Assembly (NCBI GenBank): GCA_016432725.1
Contig: JACJDG010000003.1
Span: 1,674,001-1,738,000 of the forward strand
Direction: 5' to 3'
Length of the DNA: 64,000 nt
DNA from: Streptomyces sp. DHE7-1
GTDB taxonomy: Bacteria; Actinomycetota; Actinomycetes; Streptomycetales; Streptomycetaceae
This document shows positions 29,266 through 38,782 of the stretch, one piece after another. The notes under the pieces were generated by a model, which saw only the letters and a program-made list of their open reading frames with translations, did not search any database and had not been told where the DNA came from. Every line of letters begins with the position of its first letter. Positions within the stretch are counted from its first letter, which is position 1. The translations under genes and the position numbers were made by a program.

Positions 29266-29294
29266 CGGCCCGCCCCCGCCGGCCCGGCGGGCCG
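29266..29294. terminator. Hairpin between the 44-aa gene and the MHS transporter
   Basis: CGGCCCGCC/GGCGGGCCG, a 9-bp stem with an 11-base loop, directly after the stop codon at 29264 and just before the convergent transporter stop. Confidence 0.5.
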
Positions 29295-29302
29295 TGGCGG
29301 CC

Positions 29303-30798
29303 TCAGAACCTGGGTTCGGAGAACTGGACCTGGACGAGCTCGGCGGCCTCCTCCTCCGTCTCGACGGAGGGCGGGGAGCCGGCCAGCGGCTCGTTGGCCG
29401 TCTCCTTCATGCACAGGACGGCGACGACGCCCACGAGGGCGGCGGCCGTGGCGTAGTAGGCCGGCATGAGGTTGGTGCCGAAGACGCCGATCAGTGCGGT
29501 GATCACCAGCGGGGTGGTGCCGCCGAAGAGCGACGTCGAGATGTTGTAGGACACGGCCAGGGAGCCGTAGCGGACGTGGGTGGGGAAGATCGCCGGGAGC
29601 GCCGCCGACATCGTGCCGAGCATCGCCACCAGGGAGAGGCCCATCAGGACCAGGCCCAGGGTGATGAGGACGACGCCGCCCTGCCGGATGAGCAGGAAGG
29701 ACGGCACGGACAGGAGCAGGAACCCGAGCATGCCCGTCATCAGCAGCGGCTTGCGCCCGAACCGGTCCGAGAGCCGTCCGACCTGGTTGATGACGCACAT
29801 CTGCAGCACCATCACCACCAGCAGGATCAGCAGCCCGTGGTCGGTTCCGTAGCCGAGCTCGTCGGACAGGTACGTCGGCATGTACGACAGCAGCATGTAG
29901 TCGGTGATGTTGTACGCCGCGACGAGCGCGAGGCACAGCACCAGCGGCCGCCAGTGGCGGGTGAAGATCTTGCCGAGGTCTCCGGCGGCCGAGGTCTCCA
30001 CCGCGTCGGCGGCCTCGCTCGCCTTGACCTGGCCGCCCTCCAGCTTCTGGAAGGCGGGCGTCTCGTCCAGCCGGAGCCGCAGGTACAGGCCGATGAGGCC
30101 GAGCGGGGCCGCGACCAGGAAGGGGATGCGCCAGCCCCAGTTCAGCATCTGGTCGTCGCTGAGGAGACTGGTGAGGACGACGACGAGACCGGAGGCCCCG
30201 ACGTACCCGGCGAGCGTGCCGAACTCCAGGAAGCTGCCGAAGTAGCCGCGCCGCTTGTCGGGGCGTACTCGGCGATGAAGGTCGACGCGCCGCCGTACTC
30301 TCCGCCGGTGGAGAACCCCTGCACCAGCCGGAACAGGATCAGCAGGGCCGGCGCCCAGAGACCGATGGCGGCGTGCGAGGGGATGAGGCCGATGGCGAAG
30401 GTCCCCACCGCCATCATGATCATGGTCGCGGCGAGGATGCGCTTGCGGCCGAGCTTGTCGCCGAGCGGCCCGAAGACCATGCCGCCGAGCGGGCGTACGA
30501 GGAAGGCGACCGCGAAGGTCGCGAACGAGCTGAGGAGCTGGGCGGTACCGCTCGCGGAGGGGAAGAAGACCTGGCCGATGGTCGAGGCGAGATAGCTGTA
30601 GATGCCGAAGTCGTACCACTCCATCGCGTTGCCGAGTGCGGCCGCCTTGGTGGCGCGCTTGACCGCGGCCTCGTCGGTCACCGTGATGTCGCTGCGGCGG
30701 AGTTTCGGATGCCGTCGTCGCTCGATCGCGCGGAACAGCGTCCGGTGACGCCTGACCGCAGCGTGGTCCACGGACTCGTCCTGGTCGGTCGCCGCCAT
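29303..30798 (-). CDS. MFS transporter, metabolite:H+ symporter (MHS/ProP-like) family (frame broken once)
   Basis: Corrected length 498 aa. Twelve helices; GNAMEWYDFGIYSYLA is the MHS opening, RPLGGMVFGPLGDKLGRKRIL is motif A, and the RFGRKPLL repeat sits in the second half. The family takes up osmolytes or organic acids such as proline, betaine, ketoglutarate or shikimate; substrate not assignable. Start ATG 30798, eight bases after AAAGGA; an ATG two codons upstream is too close to it. One base is missing in the G run 30260-30263; restoring it joins AEYAPDKRRGYFGSF. Confidence 0.85.
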
Positions 30799-31072
30799 GA
30801 ACATGTTCCTTTCGCCGTCGTACCACCTCCGCCTGCACCGTTCTCCCGCGCTCAAACGACCCGCTTCGCCGCGCGTTCACCCGATCGCCCCGCGTCACGG
30901 CCGCGCCGGCGCCGGGCGGTTGCCTGAGCCCAGCCTCAGCACTCCCTTAACGCCGCCATAAGGATCTCCCGGAACCGCTCCCAGCGGGCGATCGCGCGGC
31001 TTCCCGGGGCTAGCTTCGGAACACCCCCACGGGATCCGCCACCCCCGGACGACCGTTCCAAGGAGCCCCCAC

Positions 31073-32065
31073 ATGCCCGCACGCCGCAAGGCCGCAGCCG
31101 TCACCGTCGCCGCTCTCGGCATGACCGCGCTCGCCACGGTGCCCGCGTCGGCGCACGGCTCGATGGGCGGCCCGGTCAGCCGGGTCGCGCAGTGCTACGC
31201 CGAGGGCCCGGAGAGCCCGGAGTCGGCCGCGTGCCGGGCGGCCGTCGCGGCGGGCGGCACCCAGGCGCTCTACGACTGGAACGGCGTCCGGATCGGCGAC
31301 GCCGCCGGCCGCCACCGGGAGCTGATCCCCGACAGCGAGCTGTGCAGCGCCGGGAACGAGGAGTTCAAGGGGCTGGACCTGGCCCGCGCCGACTGGCCGG
31401 CGACCGGCGTGCACAGCGGGGCGTACACCTTCAGGTACCGGGTGACCGCACCGCACAAGGGCACCTTCACGGTGTACGCGACCAGGTCGGGCTACGACCC
31501 GGCGAAGCCGCTCGCCTGGTCCGGCCTTGACCTGGCGCACCCGGTCGCGACGGTCACGGACCCGGTTCCCTCGGGCGGCTTCTACACGTTCACCGGCACC
31601 CTTCCCGAGCGCACCGGCAGGCATCTGCTGTACGCGGTCTGGCAGCGCTCGGACAGCCCGGAGGCCTTCTACTCCTGCTCCGACGTGGACTTCGGCGGCA
31701 GCGGCAGCAGCAGCGGTGGCACCGGCGGTACCGGTACCGAGGGCGCCACCGGCAGCGAGGCCACCCCCGCCCCGAGCGCCTCCGCGCCCTCCGACGAGCA
31801 GATCGAGGCGGGCTCCGGCAGGTCGACGGTCGAGCACCACGGGCACGGGGACGACGACGCGAGCACGTCCGCACGGCCCACCGCGGCGGTGGCCGCGGCG
31901 AGCCGGCCCAAGGCCGCCGGTGGCGCGCGGAACCTGGCCGAGACGGGCGCCGCCACCCGGACCTCGTACGTCGCGGTCGGCGGGGCGGCGGCACTGGCGC
32001 TCGGCTCGGCGGCGCTGTTCCTCTCGGTGCGGCGGCGCGCGGCGGGCGGCCGGCCGGGACGTTGA
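31073..32065 (+). CDS. AA10 lytic polysaccharide monooxygenase with LAETG wall anchor
   Basis: 330 aa. Signal peptide cut after PASA exposes His1 (HGSMGGPVSR), the first ligand of the copper histidine brace. The catalytic domain carries YTFRYRVTAPHK (second His) and YAVWQRSDSPEAFYSCSDVDF. A Ser/Gly/Thr/His linker leads to LAETG, a hydrophobic helix and RRRAAGGRPGR, a class E-type sortase signal. So the enzyme is predicted to be wall-anchored, oxidising chitin, cellulose or a cell-surface glycan. I recall a Streptomyces morphogenetic LPMO next to a lipase in this genomic setting. Start ATG 31073 after AAGGAG. Frame intact. Confidence 0.88.
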   Translation: MPARRKAAAVTVAALGMTALATVPASAHGSMGGPVSRVAQCYAEGPESPESAACRAAVAAGGTQALYDWNGVRIGDAAGRHRELIPDSELCSAGNEEFKGLDLARADWPATGVHSGAYTFRYRVTAPHKGTFTVYATRSGYDPAKPLAWSGLDLAHPVATVTDPVPSGGFYTFTGTLPERTGRHLLYAVWQRSDSPEAFYSCSDVDFGGSGSSSGGTGGTGTEGATGSEATPAPSASAPSDEQIEAGSGRSTVEHHGHGDDDASTSARPTAAVAAASRPKAAGGARNLAETGAATRTSYVAVGGAAALALGSAALFLSVRRRAAGGRPGR

Positions 32066-32079
32066 GCCCGGCGAGGACT

Positions 32080-32118
32080 CCGGGGCCCGTCCGGCGGCTC
32101 AGGCCGGACGGGCCCCGG
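32080..32118. terminator. Strong bidirectional hairpin between LPMO and lipase genes
   Basis: Perfect 16-bp stem (CCGGGGCCCGTCCGGC paired with 32103-32118) and a 7-base loop, between convergent stops at 32065 and 32126. Confidence 0.8.
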
Positions 32119-32125
32119 CGGCACG

Positions 32126-32986
32126 TCAGTTGAAGACCGACGCGCAGGTGGTGGCAGTGGCGTGGGCCGGGTCGAGGGCGTTGGCCACCTCGTGGAAGGC
32201 GATCCGGTCGACCAGGGCGATCGCCACGTGCTCGGACAGGTCGAGCGGGCACAGGTCCTGGAGCAGGACGTTGCGCACGTCCGGGCCGCTCAGGTACTGG
32301 TTGCGCCAGGGAGTGGCCACCTCGTCGTACTTGGTGGCGATGACGGTGTAGCGCACTCCGGGGACGGTGTCGCCGCCCGCGTTGAGCTTGGTGAGGAAGG
32401 CGGAGCCGGCGATCTGGTCGGCGAGGCCGGGGGTGTTGGACTTGATCAGGTCCGCGGCACCCGGGAAGTAGGGCAGCAGGTTGGTCAGTCCGCTCAGGTC
32501 GGTGCCGTGGTTGTCGGGGGCGAGGCCGACGAGGGCGTTCACCTTGGCGGCGCCGCCGAGGAACTTCAGGTAGTAACGGGGCATCATGCCGCCCTGGGAG
32601 TGCCCGACGAGGTCGGCCTCGGGGGCGCCGGTGGCGGCGAGCACCTTGTCTACGTAGGCGGCGAGCTGCTCGGCCGACTTGTCGATGGGGCCGAGGCCGT
32701 GGAAGAGGGGGACGCCGGGCAGCTGGCCGTAGTCGAGGGAGAAGACGCAGTACCCGCGGTGCTTCAGGTACGGGGCGAGGGAGAGCCAGTTGTCGACGGA
32801 GTTGCCCAGGGTGCCGTGGACGAGGACGACCGGGCGGGGATGGGCGGCGGAGGGCTTGCAGGAGTAGTCGTTCCAGCCCGAGCTGGGGGCGGTGTCGGCG
32901 TGCGCTGCGGCGGCGGGGACGACGGCGACGGCGGCGGTGAGGAGCAGCGCGGTGAGGGGTCTGAGCACTCGCTTCCAGGGCAGCAT
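32126..32986 (-). CDS. Secreted triacylglycerol lipase / esterase, alpha/beta hydrolase
   Basis: 286 aa. Signal peptide to about residue 31 (AAAHA). Mature lipase has the oxyanion segment VLVHGTLGNSVDNW, the nucleophile elbow GHSQGG, the acid in an IATKYDEV context and the His in CPLDLSEHVAI. Four cysteines may form two disulfides. Start ATG 32986. Convergent with the LPMO. Frame intact. Confidence 0.88.
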   Translation of the reverse strand: MLPWKRVLRPLTALLLTAAVAVVPAAAAHADTAPSSGWNDYSCKPSAAHPRPVVLVHGTLGNSVDNWLSLAPYLKHRGYCVFSLDYGQLPGVPLFHGLGPIDKSAEQLAAYVDKVLAATGAPEADLVGHSQGGMMPRYYLKFLGGAAKVNALVGLAPDNHGTDLSGLTNLLPYFPGAADLIKSNTPGLADQIAGSAFLTKLNAGGDTVPGVRYTVIATKYDEVATPWRNQYLSGPDVRNVLLQDLCPLDLSEHVAIALVDRIAFHEVANALDPAHATATTCASVFN

Positions 32987-33183
32987 CGTGTGATCTCCTT
33001 GCGGCTCAAGGGAGGTGGGGTGGACGACCTGTCCCTGTGATCCGGATCACGAGGATGCTGTTCACTCGTCAAGTTACGGGCGAGTAGCTCACGTGTGAAG
33101 TTACGCGTCAGTAAAAACTTCCAGTGGTAACCACGGGCGCGCCCCCGGGCCCCCGCGCCCCGCACTCCCGAGCCGACGGACCG

Positions 33184-33629
33184 TCACCAGGCAGGCCGCA
33201 CCGGGCCGTGGGGCGCGATCCGCAGCAGGCGCTCCCGCAGCGCGGCGACCTCCCCTCGCCCAGCCGCTCGGCCCACGCCCCCACCACCTCGGCCGCCGCC
33301 GCCTCCGCGGCCCGGGTGCACTCCCGGCCCCGCCCGGTGAGCACGACGAGCCGGGCCCGCGCGTCCGCGGGATGCGGGCGCCGCTCGGCGTACCCCTTGC
33401 GCACGATCTCGTCCACGAGCTGACTGGCGGCCTGCTTGGTCACCCCGAGGTGCGCGGCGAGGTCGGTGACGGTGGCGCCGTCCGGCGCGAGCCGCGCGAA
33501 GGCGAAGCCGTGGGCGGGCCGGAGGTCCGTGAAGCCGCGGGCCACGACCCCGTCGTGGATGCGCTGGGTGAGGTCACCCGCGACGGCGAGCAGGGCGGCG
33601 GACAGGGCCATGGCTTCGGAGTTCTGCAC
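33184..33629 (-). CDS. MarR-family transcriptional regulator (frame broken near the end)
   Basis: Corrected length 148 aa. Winged helix TVTDLAAHLGVTKQAASQLVDEIVRKGYAERRPHPADARARLVVLTGRG is classic MarR. Start GTG 33629 or ATG 33611; neither has a good ribosome site. One base is missing in the C run 33252-33255; restoring it gives GEGEVAALRERLLRIAPHGP and a stop at 33184-33186. Divergent from a cupin gene with repeated TTGAC/GTCAA sites between them, so it probably represses both. Confidence 0.85.
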
Positions 33630-33646
33630 GCAGGCATTGAAACACC

Positions 33647-33695
33647 CTTGACGAACAGGTCAAGCAGCTTGACCATATAGTCAATCTGCTTGACC
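33647..33695. promoter_or_regulatory. Array of MarR-type operator palindromes
   Basis: Three overlapping inverted repeats of the TTGAC/GTCAA unit: CTTGAC-N6-GTCAAG (33647-33664), the palindrome GGTCAAGCAGCTTGACC (33658-33674) and the near-palindrome AGTCAATCTGCTTGACC (33679-33695). They fill the space between the divergent MarR and cupin starts and surround a TATAGT (33676-33681) that could be a -10 box. Confidence 0.75.
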
Positions 33696-33714
33696 ATTTG
33701 GAACGGAGACCACC

Positions 33715-34089
33715 ATGCCCGTAGTCCGCTCGTCCGAGGCCGTGACCCACGAGATCCACGGCGCCCGCTTCGTCTCGTACGCCACCCCGCTCACCGGGAG
33801 CAGGGAGCTGTGCGCGTGGCGGGGCGAGATCCCCGCCGGGACGAGGGCGCCGGCCCACACCGTCGACCGGGAGGAGATCTTCCACCTGCTCGTCGGCGAA
33901 CTGCTGATCACCCTCGACGGCGATACCGAGCGCGTGCGCGCCGGTGACACGGTGATCGTCGGTTCCGGCGCGACCCTCACCGTGGAGAACCCCACCGGCC
34001 ACACCGCGCTCTCCTGGGTCACCACCTCGGTGGGCCTCACGGCCCGGCTGGCCGACGGCACGGTCATCACCCCGCCCTGGGCCAACTGA
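33715..34089 (+). CDS. Small cupin-domain protein
   Basis: 124 aa single beta-barrel. The cupin motifs are recognisable: APAHTVDREEIFHLLVGELLITLDG (motif 1) and NPTGHTALSWV (motif 2). A metal site is likely but one usual His is replaced. Start ATG 33715 after GGAGACCACC. Under the operator array shared with MarR; the pair looks like a small response unit to a toxic or aromatic ligand, which is inference. Confidence 0.8.
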   Translation: MPVVRSSEAVTHEIHGARFVSYATPLTGSRELCAWRGEIPAGTRAPAHTVDREEIFHLLVGELLITLDGDTERVRAGDTVIVGSGATLTVENPTGHTALSWVTTSVGLTARLADGTVITPPWAN

Positions 34090-34107
34090 GCCGGTGACGC
34101 CGGGACC

Positions 34108-35082
34108 TCAGGCGGCCAGCGTCCCCGGCATCACCGCCCGGGGCCCGAACTTCGCCCGGGCGCGGTCCGCGACCTCCTCGATGCGGCGGACCTTCTCGTC
34201 CACGGGGTCGAAGGTGAGCTGGTGGGCGGCCTGATCGGCGGAGGTCAGGCCCTCGGCGCGCAGGGTGAGCGCGCGGACCCGGGCGCGCTGCAGGCCGAGC
34301 GCCTCGTACATGCCGTAGGCCGCCCTCGTCAGGGCCGCGGAGTGCGCGGTCGGTTCCGCCAGGGTGCGGCTGCGGGTGGTCGAGGTGCGGTCGGCGTAGC
34401 GCACGGTGAGGGTCAGGGTGCGGCAGACCTTCTCCACCGCGCGCAGCCGGGCCCCGATCTCCCCGGCCGCCGACAGCAGCGCCCTGCGGTGCCGGCCGGG
34501 GTCCAGCTCGTCGAGGTCGAAGGGGCGTTCGGCGGCGAGGGACCGGGAGACCGTGTTCGGCACGACCCGGCCGCGGTCGACGCCGTTCGCCTTCTCCAGC
34601 AGTTCGCGGCCCGCCTTCGCGCCGATCAGCCGCTGGAGCGTGGACAGGGGCGCGCCGGCCACCCGGCCCAGCGTGTCCAGGCCGTACTCGCACAGGGTGC
34701 GGGCGGTCGCCGGGCCCACGCCGGGCAGCGCGGCCACGGGCCGGCCGGCGAGGAACTCCGCGACGGCGTCCGGCTCCCCGGGGACGGCGCGGGTCACCCC
34801 GGGGCGGGCGTCGCGCAGCGCCATACGGGCCAGCATCGGGCCCGGTCCGGCGCCGATCACGCAGTCGACACCGTGCAGCGCGAGGGCGCGGACCCGGATC
34901 ACCGAGGCCAGTTCCACCGCGCTGCGCCCGAAGTAGCGCTCGGCGCCCCGGAGATCGGCCAGCGCGCCGTCCGGTGGCAGCGCCTCCACGACCGGGGTGA
35001 ACTCCTCCAGCAGCCCGAGCAGGCCGGGCAGGGCAGCCTCGTACATCGGCGGCAGCTGGAAACGTACGCAGAGGATGGTCAT
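34108..35082 (-). CDS. imuB: ImuB-like Y-family polymerase homolog, probably catalytically dead
   Basis: 324 aa. Helix-hairpin-helix ALPGVGPATARTLCEYGLDTLGRVAG, thumb/little-finger region (PFDLDELDPGRHRRALLSAAGEIGARLR) and RGAERYFGRS place it in the Y family. The catalytic carboxylates are not seen: the usual N-terminal DxD/DMDAFF is CVRFQLPP, and the SIDEAYLD block is replaced around PPDGALADLRGAERYFG. That fits ImuB, the polymerase-fold adaptor that recruits DnaE2 to the clamp. Start ATG 35082 overlaps the dnaE2 stop by four bases. Could be annotated DinP/Pol IV elsewhere. Frame intact. Confidence 0.75.
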   Translation of the reverse strand: MTILCVRFQLPPMYEAALPGLLGLLEEFTPVVEALPPDGALADLRGAERYFGRSAVELASVIRVRALALHGVDCVIGAGPGPMLARMALRDARPGVTRAVPGEPDAVAEFLAGRPVAALPGVGPATARTLCEYGLDTLGRVAGAPLSTLQRLIGAKAGRELLEKANGVDRGRVVPNTVSRSLAAERPFDLDELDPGRHRRALLSAAGEIGARLRAVEKVCRTLTLTVRYADRTSTTRSRTLAEPTAHSAALTRAAYGMYEALGLQRARVRALTLRAEGLTSADQAAHQLTFDPVDEKVRRIEEVADRARAKFGPRAVMPGTLAA

Positions 35083-38000
35083 CCCGCACTCCCCGGACTC
35101 TGGTGCCACAACTTCCTTCCCACCGCGGGCCCTTCGCCCGCGGGGCGCAGATCGGCCCAGGGGTGCATCTCGTACCCCGTGGGCATGCGGATGGTCCGGG
35201 CCTCCATCGGGTCCCGGGCAGCCGAACCGGCCGGCCGGGGCGGTCCGTCCGCACCGGCGGTACGGGTCCGGGAGGGACCGCCGCCGTCCTGCGGCGCGGG
35301 GCCGTCCGCGGCGCCGCCGGGCGGCCCGGCGAGGAGGGCGGCGACCCCGTCGAGGCCCTCCTCGCGGCGCACCTCCAGCAGTTCGGCGAGGTTCCAGGCG
35401 GCCGAGCCCACCACGCTGAGGCTGCGCGGACCGCGCCGCTGCACCACGCCGCGCACCAGCAGCAGCCAGGAGTGGAAGACGGTGTGCGCGCAGGCGTCGT
35501 GGGAGTCGTCGAAGAAGGCGAGGTCGACCAGGCCCGTGCCGTCGTCCAGCGTGGAGAAGATGACCCGCTTGCCGGACCGGATGGGCGGGGTCTGGGTGGC
35601 CGCCTTGGCGCCCGCCACCAGCACCGTCTCCCCGTGCCGGGCATCGCGCAGCCGGCGCGCGGACACCACGCCCAGCTCCTCGAGGAACTCCCGGTGGTCG
35701 TCCATCAGATTGCGCGAGGCGTCCATGGACAGCACACCCAGCTCGGCGCTGAGCCGCTCCTCCGGTGTCAGGTCGGGCAGGCCCGCCGGGGCGGTCTCGC
35801 GTCCGCCGGCGAGCGGGAGCTGGCCCCCGCCGCCGCCCCGGGCGCCCCGGTGCAGCTCGGTCAGGTGCAGTTGCAGGTCACGGCGGTTGGCGCCGAACGC
35901 GTCCAGCGCGCCCACCTGGGCCAGCCGCTGGGCGAGCGGTCGGCTCGGGCGGGCCCGCTCCCAGAAGTCCAGCAGGGAGGCGTACGGCTGCCCGGCCGCG
36001 ATCCGCTCCGCCTCGGCCTCGCTGATGCCGTGCACGTCGCAGAGGGCCAGCCGCAGTCCCCACACCCCGATTCAGACACCAGTTCGATCCTGTGTGCGAC
36101 TCCGGACACGTTCACGTCCAGCGGCAGGACCGGCACCCCGCGCCGCCGCGCGTCCGCCAGCAGCAGCCGCTTGGGGTACATCCCGGGGTCGTGCGTGAGC
36201 AGCCCGGCGTAGAAGGCGGCCGGGTGGTGCGCCTTCAGCCATGCGGACTGGTAGGTCGGCACGGCGAAGGCGACGGCGTGGGCCTTGCAGAAGCCGTAGG
36301 AGCCGAAGGCCGCGACGATCTCCCAGGTCCGCCGGACCGTTTCCGCGTCGTACCCGTTCGCCGTCGCGGTCTGCGTGAACCACACCTTGATCCGCCCCTG
36401 CGACTCCGGGTCGGACAGCCCGCGCCGGACCCGGTCCGCCTCGCCGCGCCCGCAGCCGGTCAGGACGGAGACGATGTCGATGACCTGCTCGTGGAAGACG
36501 ACGACCCCGTACGTGCCCTTCAGCGCCGCCTCCAGGTCCGGGTGCGGGTAGCGGACGGGCGCCCGCCCGTGCCGCGCCTCGATGAACGGCCGCACCATGT
36601 CGGCGGCGACCGGTCCCGGCCGGAAGAGGGAGATGTCGACCACCAGGTCGTGGAAGGTGCTCGGCTGCAGTCGGCCCACCAGGTCCCGCTGGCCCGGCGA
36701 CTCGATCTGGAAGCAGCCCAGCGTCTCGGCGGACCGGATGAGCCCGTACGTCGCCGGGTCGCCCGGCGCCACCGCGTCCAGGTCGATCCGCTCCCCCGCG
36801 GCCCGCTCCACCTCCGCGACCGCGTGCGCCATCGCCGACTGCATCCGCACACCCAGCACGTCCAGCTTGAGCAGTCCGAGGTCCTCCACGTCCTCCTTGT
36901 CGAACTGCGACATCGGCAGCCCCTCGCCGCTGGTCGGCACCACCGGCGTACGGGCGAGCAGCGAGGCGTCGGACAGGAGCACCCCGCACGGGTGCATGGC
37001 GACTCCGCGCGGCAGCGCGTCGAGTCCCTCGACCAGTTCCCAGAGCCTGCCGTACTTCTCCTTCTCCCCCGCCAGCGCCTTCAGCTCGGGCAGTTCCTCC
37101 AGCGCCGCGCGGGCGTCCCGGGCCCGGATGTGCGGGAAGGACTTGGCCACGCGGTCGATCTCGGCCGGGTCCATGGACAGCGCGGCCCCCACGTCCCGGA
37201 TGGCGTGCCGCACCCGGTAGGTCTCGGGCATGGAGACGGTCGCGACCCGCTCGGTGCCGAACCGGCCGATGATCGCCCGGTAGACCTCCAGCCGGCGCGC
37301 GGACTCCACGTCGATGTCGATGTCCGGCAGGACCACCCGCTCCTTGGACAGGAAGCGCTCCATCAGCAGCCCGTGCTCGACCGGGTCGGCGTGCGCGATG
37401 CCGATGAGGTGGTTGACGAGGGAGCCGGCGCCGGAGCCCCGGGCGGCCACCCGGATCCCCATCCCGCGCACGTCGTCGACCACTTGGGCGACCGTGAGGA
37501 AGTAGGAGGCGAACCCGTGGTGGGCGATGATGTCCAGCTCGCGGTGCATCCGCTCCCAGTACTCGCGCCGGCCGCCGTGACCGAGCCGCACCATTCCGGC
37601 CGCCGCGCGCGAGGCGAGCGCCCGCTGGGCGGTGCGGCGGCCGGCGCCCACGAGGTGCGCCTCGGGGAAGTGGACGGTGCCGATGCCGAGGTCGTCCTCG
37701 GGGTCGACCAGGCACTCGGCGGCCGTGGCCCCGGTCTGCTCCAGCAGCCGGTGCGCGGTGTCGCGCCGGTAGCCGGCCGCCTCCACGACCCGCTCGGCGA
37801 CCGCCAGCATGGCCGGCGCGTCCTTCAGCCAGGCCTCACCCGGGTCCAGCTCCCCGCGGGGGTCGATCGGCACCAGCCGGCGGGCGGCGTCCAGGACGTC
37901 GGCGACCGGCCCCTGACCGGGGTCGGCGTAGCGGACGGCGTTGCTGAGCACCGGCCGGACCCGCTGCTCGGCGGCGAAGCCGACGGTACGGGCGGCCAGT

Positions 38001-38591
38001 CGCAGGGAGCCGGGTCCGGTACCGGCGCGGCCGTGCCAGACGGCCTCCAGCCGCAGCGCGTCACCGTAGACCTCGCGCCAGGGGCGAGCAGCCTCGCGGC
38101 CCGGTCGGGGCGCCCGGCGGCGAGGGCGCGGCCCACGTCCGAACCCGGCCCGAGCAGGACGGTCAGGCCGTCGCCGTGGTTGCCGGACCAGGGCAGCAGC
38201 GGTGGGCCCTCGGCCTCGTGCGCCGCGGTGACGATCCCGCACAGGTCGGCCCAGCCGCGGGCGCCGTCCCGGGCGAGGAAGGTCACCCGGGGGCCGACTC
38301 GTCGACGAAGGCACCGCCCCGCACCGGGGTGCGGCGCCTCTCCCGCCGGGCGGTCTCCGGCCCGGCCACCGCCAGGTTCACGCCGAACAGCGGGCGGACA
38401 CCCTCCCGGGCGCACGCCTTGGCGAAGCGGACCGTCCCGGCGAGGGTGTCGCGGTCGGTGAGGGCGAGGGCGTCCATGCCCCGCTCCCCGGCGCGCCCGG
38501 CCAGCCGCTCCGGGTGGGAGGCTCCGTATCTCAGGGAGAACCCGGAGACGGTGCGCAGATGCGCGAAGCCCGGCACACGCACCTCCCGCAC
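35079..38591 (-). CDS. dnaE2: Error-prone DNA polymerase III alpha, DnaE2/ImuC (frame broken three times)
   Basis: Corrected length 1171 aa. N-terminal PHP domain (GFSLRYGASHPERL, ALTDRDTLAG) followed by the palm with catalytic PDIDIDVESARR, fingers (FHEQVIDIVSVLTGCGRGEADRVRRG), helix-hairpin-helix and a C-terminal OB fold (LVAGAKAATQTPPIRSGKRVIFSTLDDGTG). Performs translesion, mutagenic synthesis in the SOS response. Start GTG 38591. Bases are missing at 38286-38293, 38081-38084 and 36065-36068; restoring all three gives one continuous polymerase. The stop overlaps the imuB ATG. Two LexA-type boxes lie upstream. Confidence 0.92.
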
Positions 38592-38611
38592 TCGTGAGCC
38601 CCGAACGGCTC

Positions 38612-38627
38612 TCGAACATCAGTTCCC
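38612..38627. promoter_or_regulatory. SOS (LexA) box, proximal
   Basis: TCGAAC-N4-GTTCCC matches the actinobacterial consensus TCGAAC-N4-GTTCGA at 10 of 12 positions, 21 bases upstream of the dnaE2 start. Confidence 0.6.
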
Positions 38628-38655
38628 TACTCCGTCACCCACCATACCCCCATTC

Positions 38656-38671
38656 TCGAACAAGTGTGCGA
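38656..38671. promoter_or_regulatory. SOS (LexA) box, distal
   Basis: TCGAAC-N4-GTGCGA matches the consensus at 11 of 12 positions, 65 bases upstream of dnaE2. Confidence 0.75.
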
Positions 38672-38727
38672 CATCGCGGGGACCCCCTCCCACCTGCGCA
38701 AATACCCGCGACCGGGCGTCGGCAGCA

Positions 38728-38763
38728 CGAAGTCCCGCCCCTCGCGCGCGGGGCGGGACTTCG
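38728..38763 (-). terminator. Hairpin terminator of the first serine protease gene
   Basis: Perfect 14-bp stem (CGAAGTCCCGCCCC paired with 38750-38763) and an 8-base loop, 20 bases past the protease stop at 38783. Confidence 0.75.
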
Positions 38764-38782
38764 ACGGCGGACGCCGTGCGGG

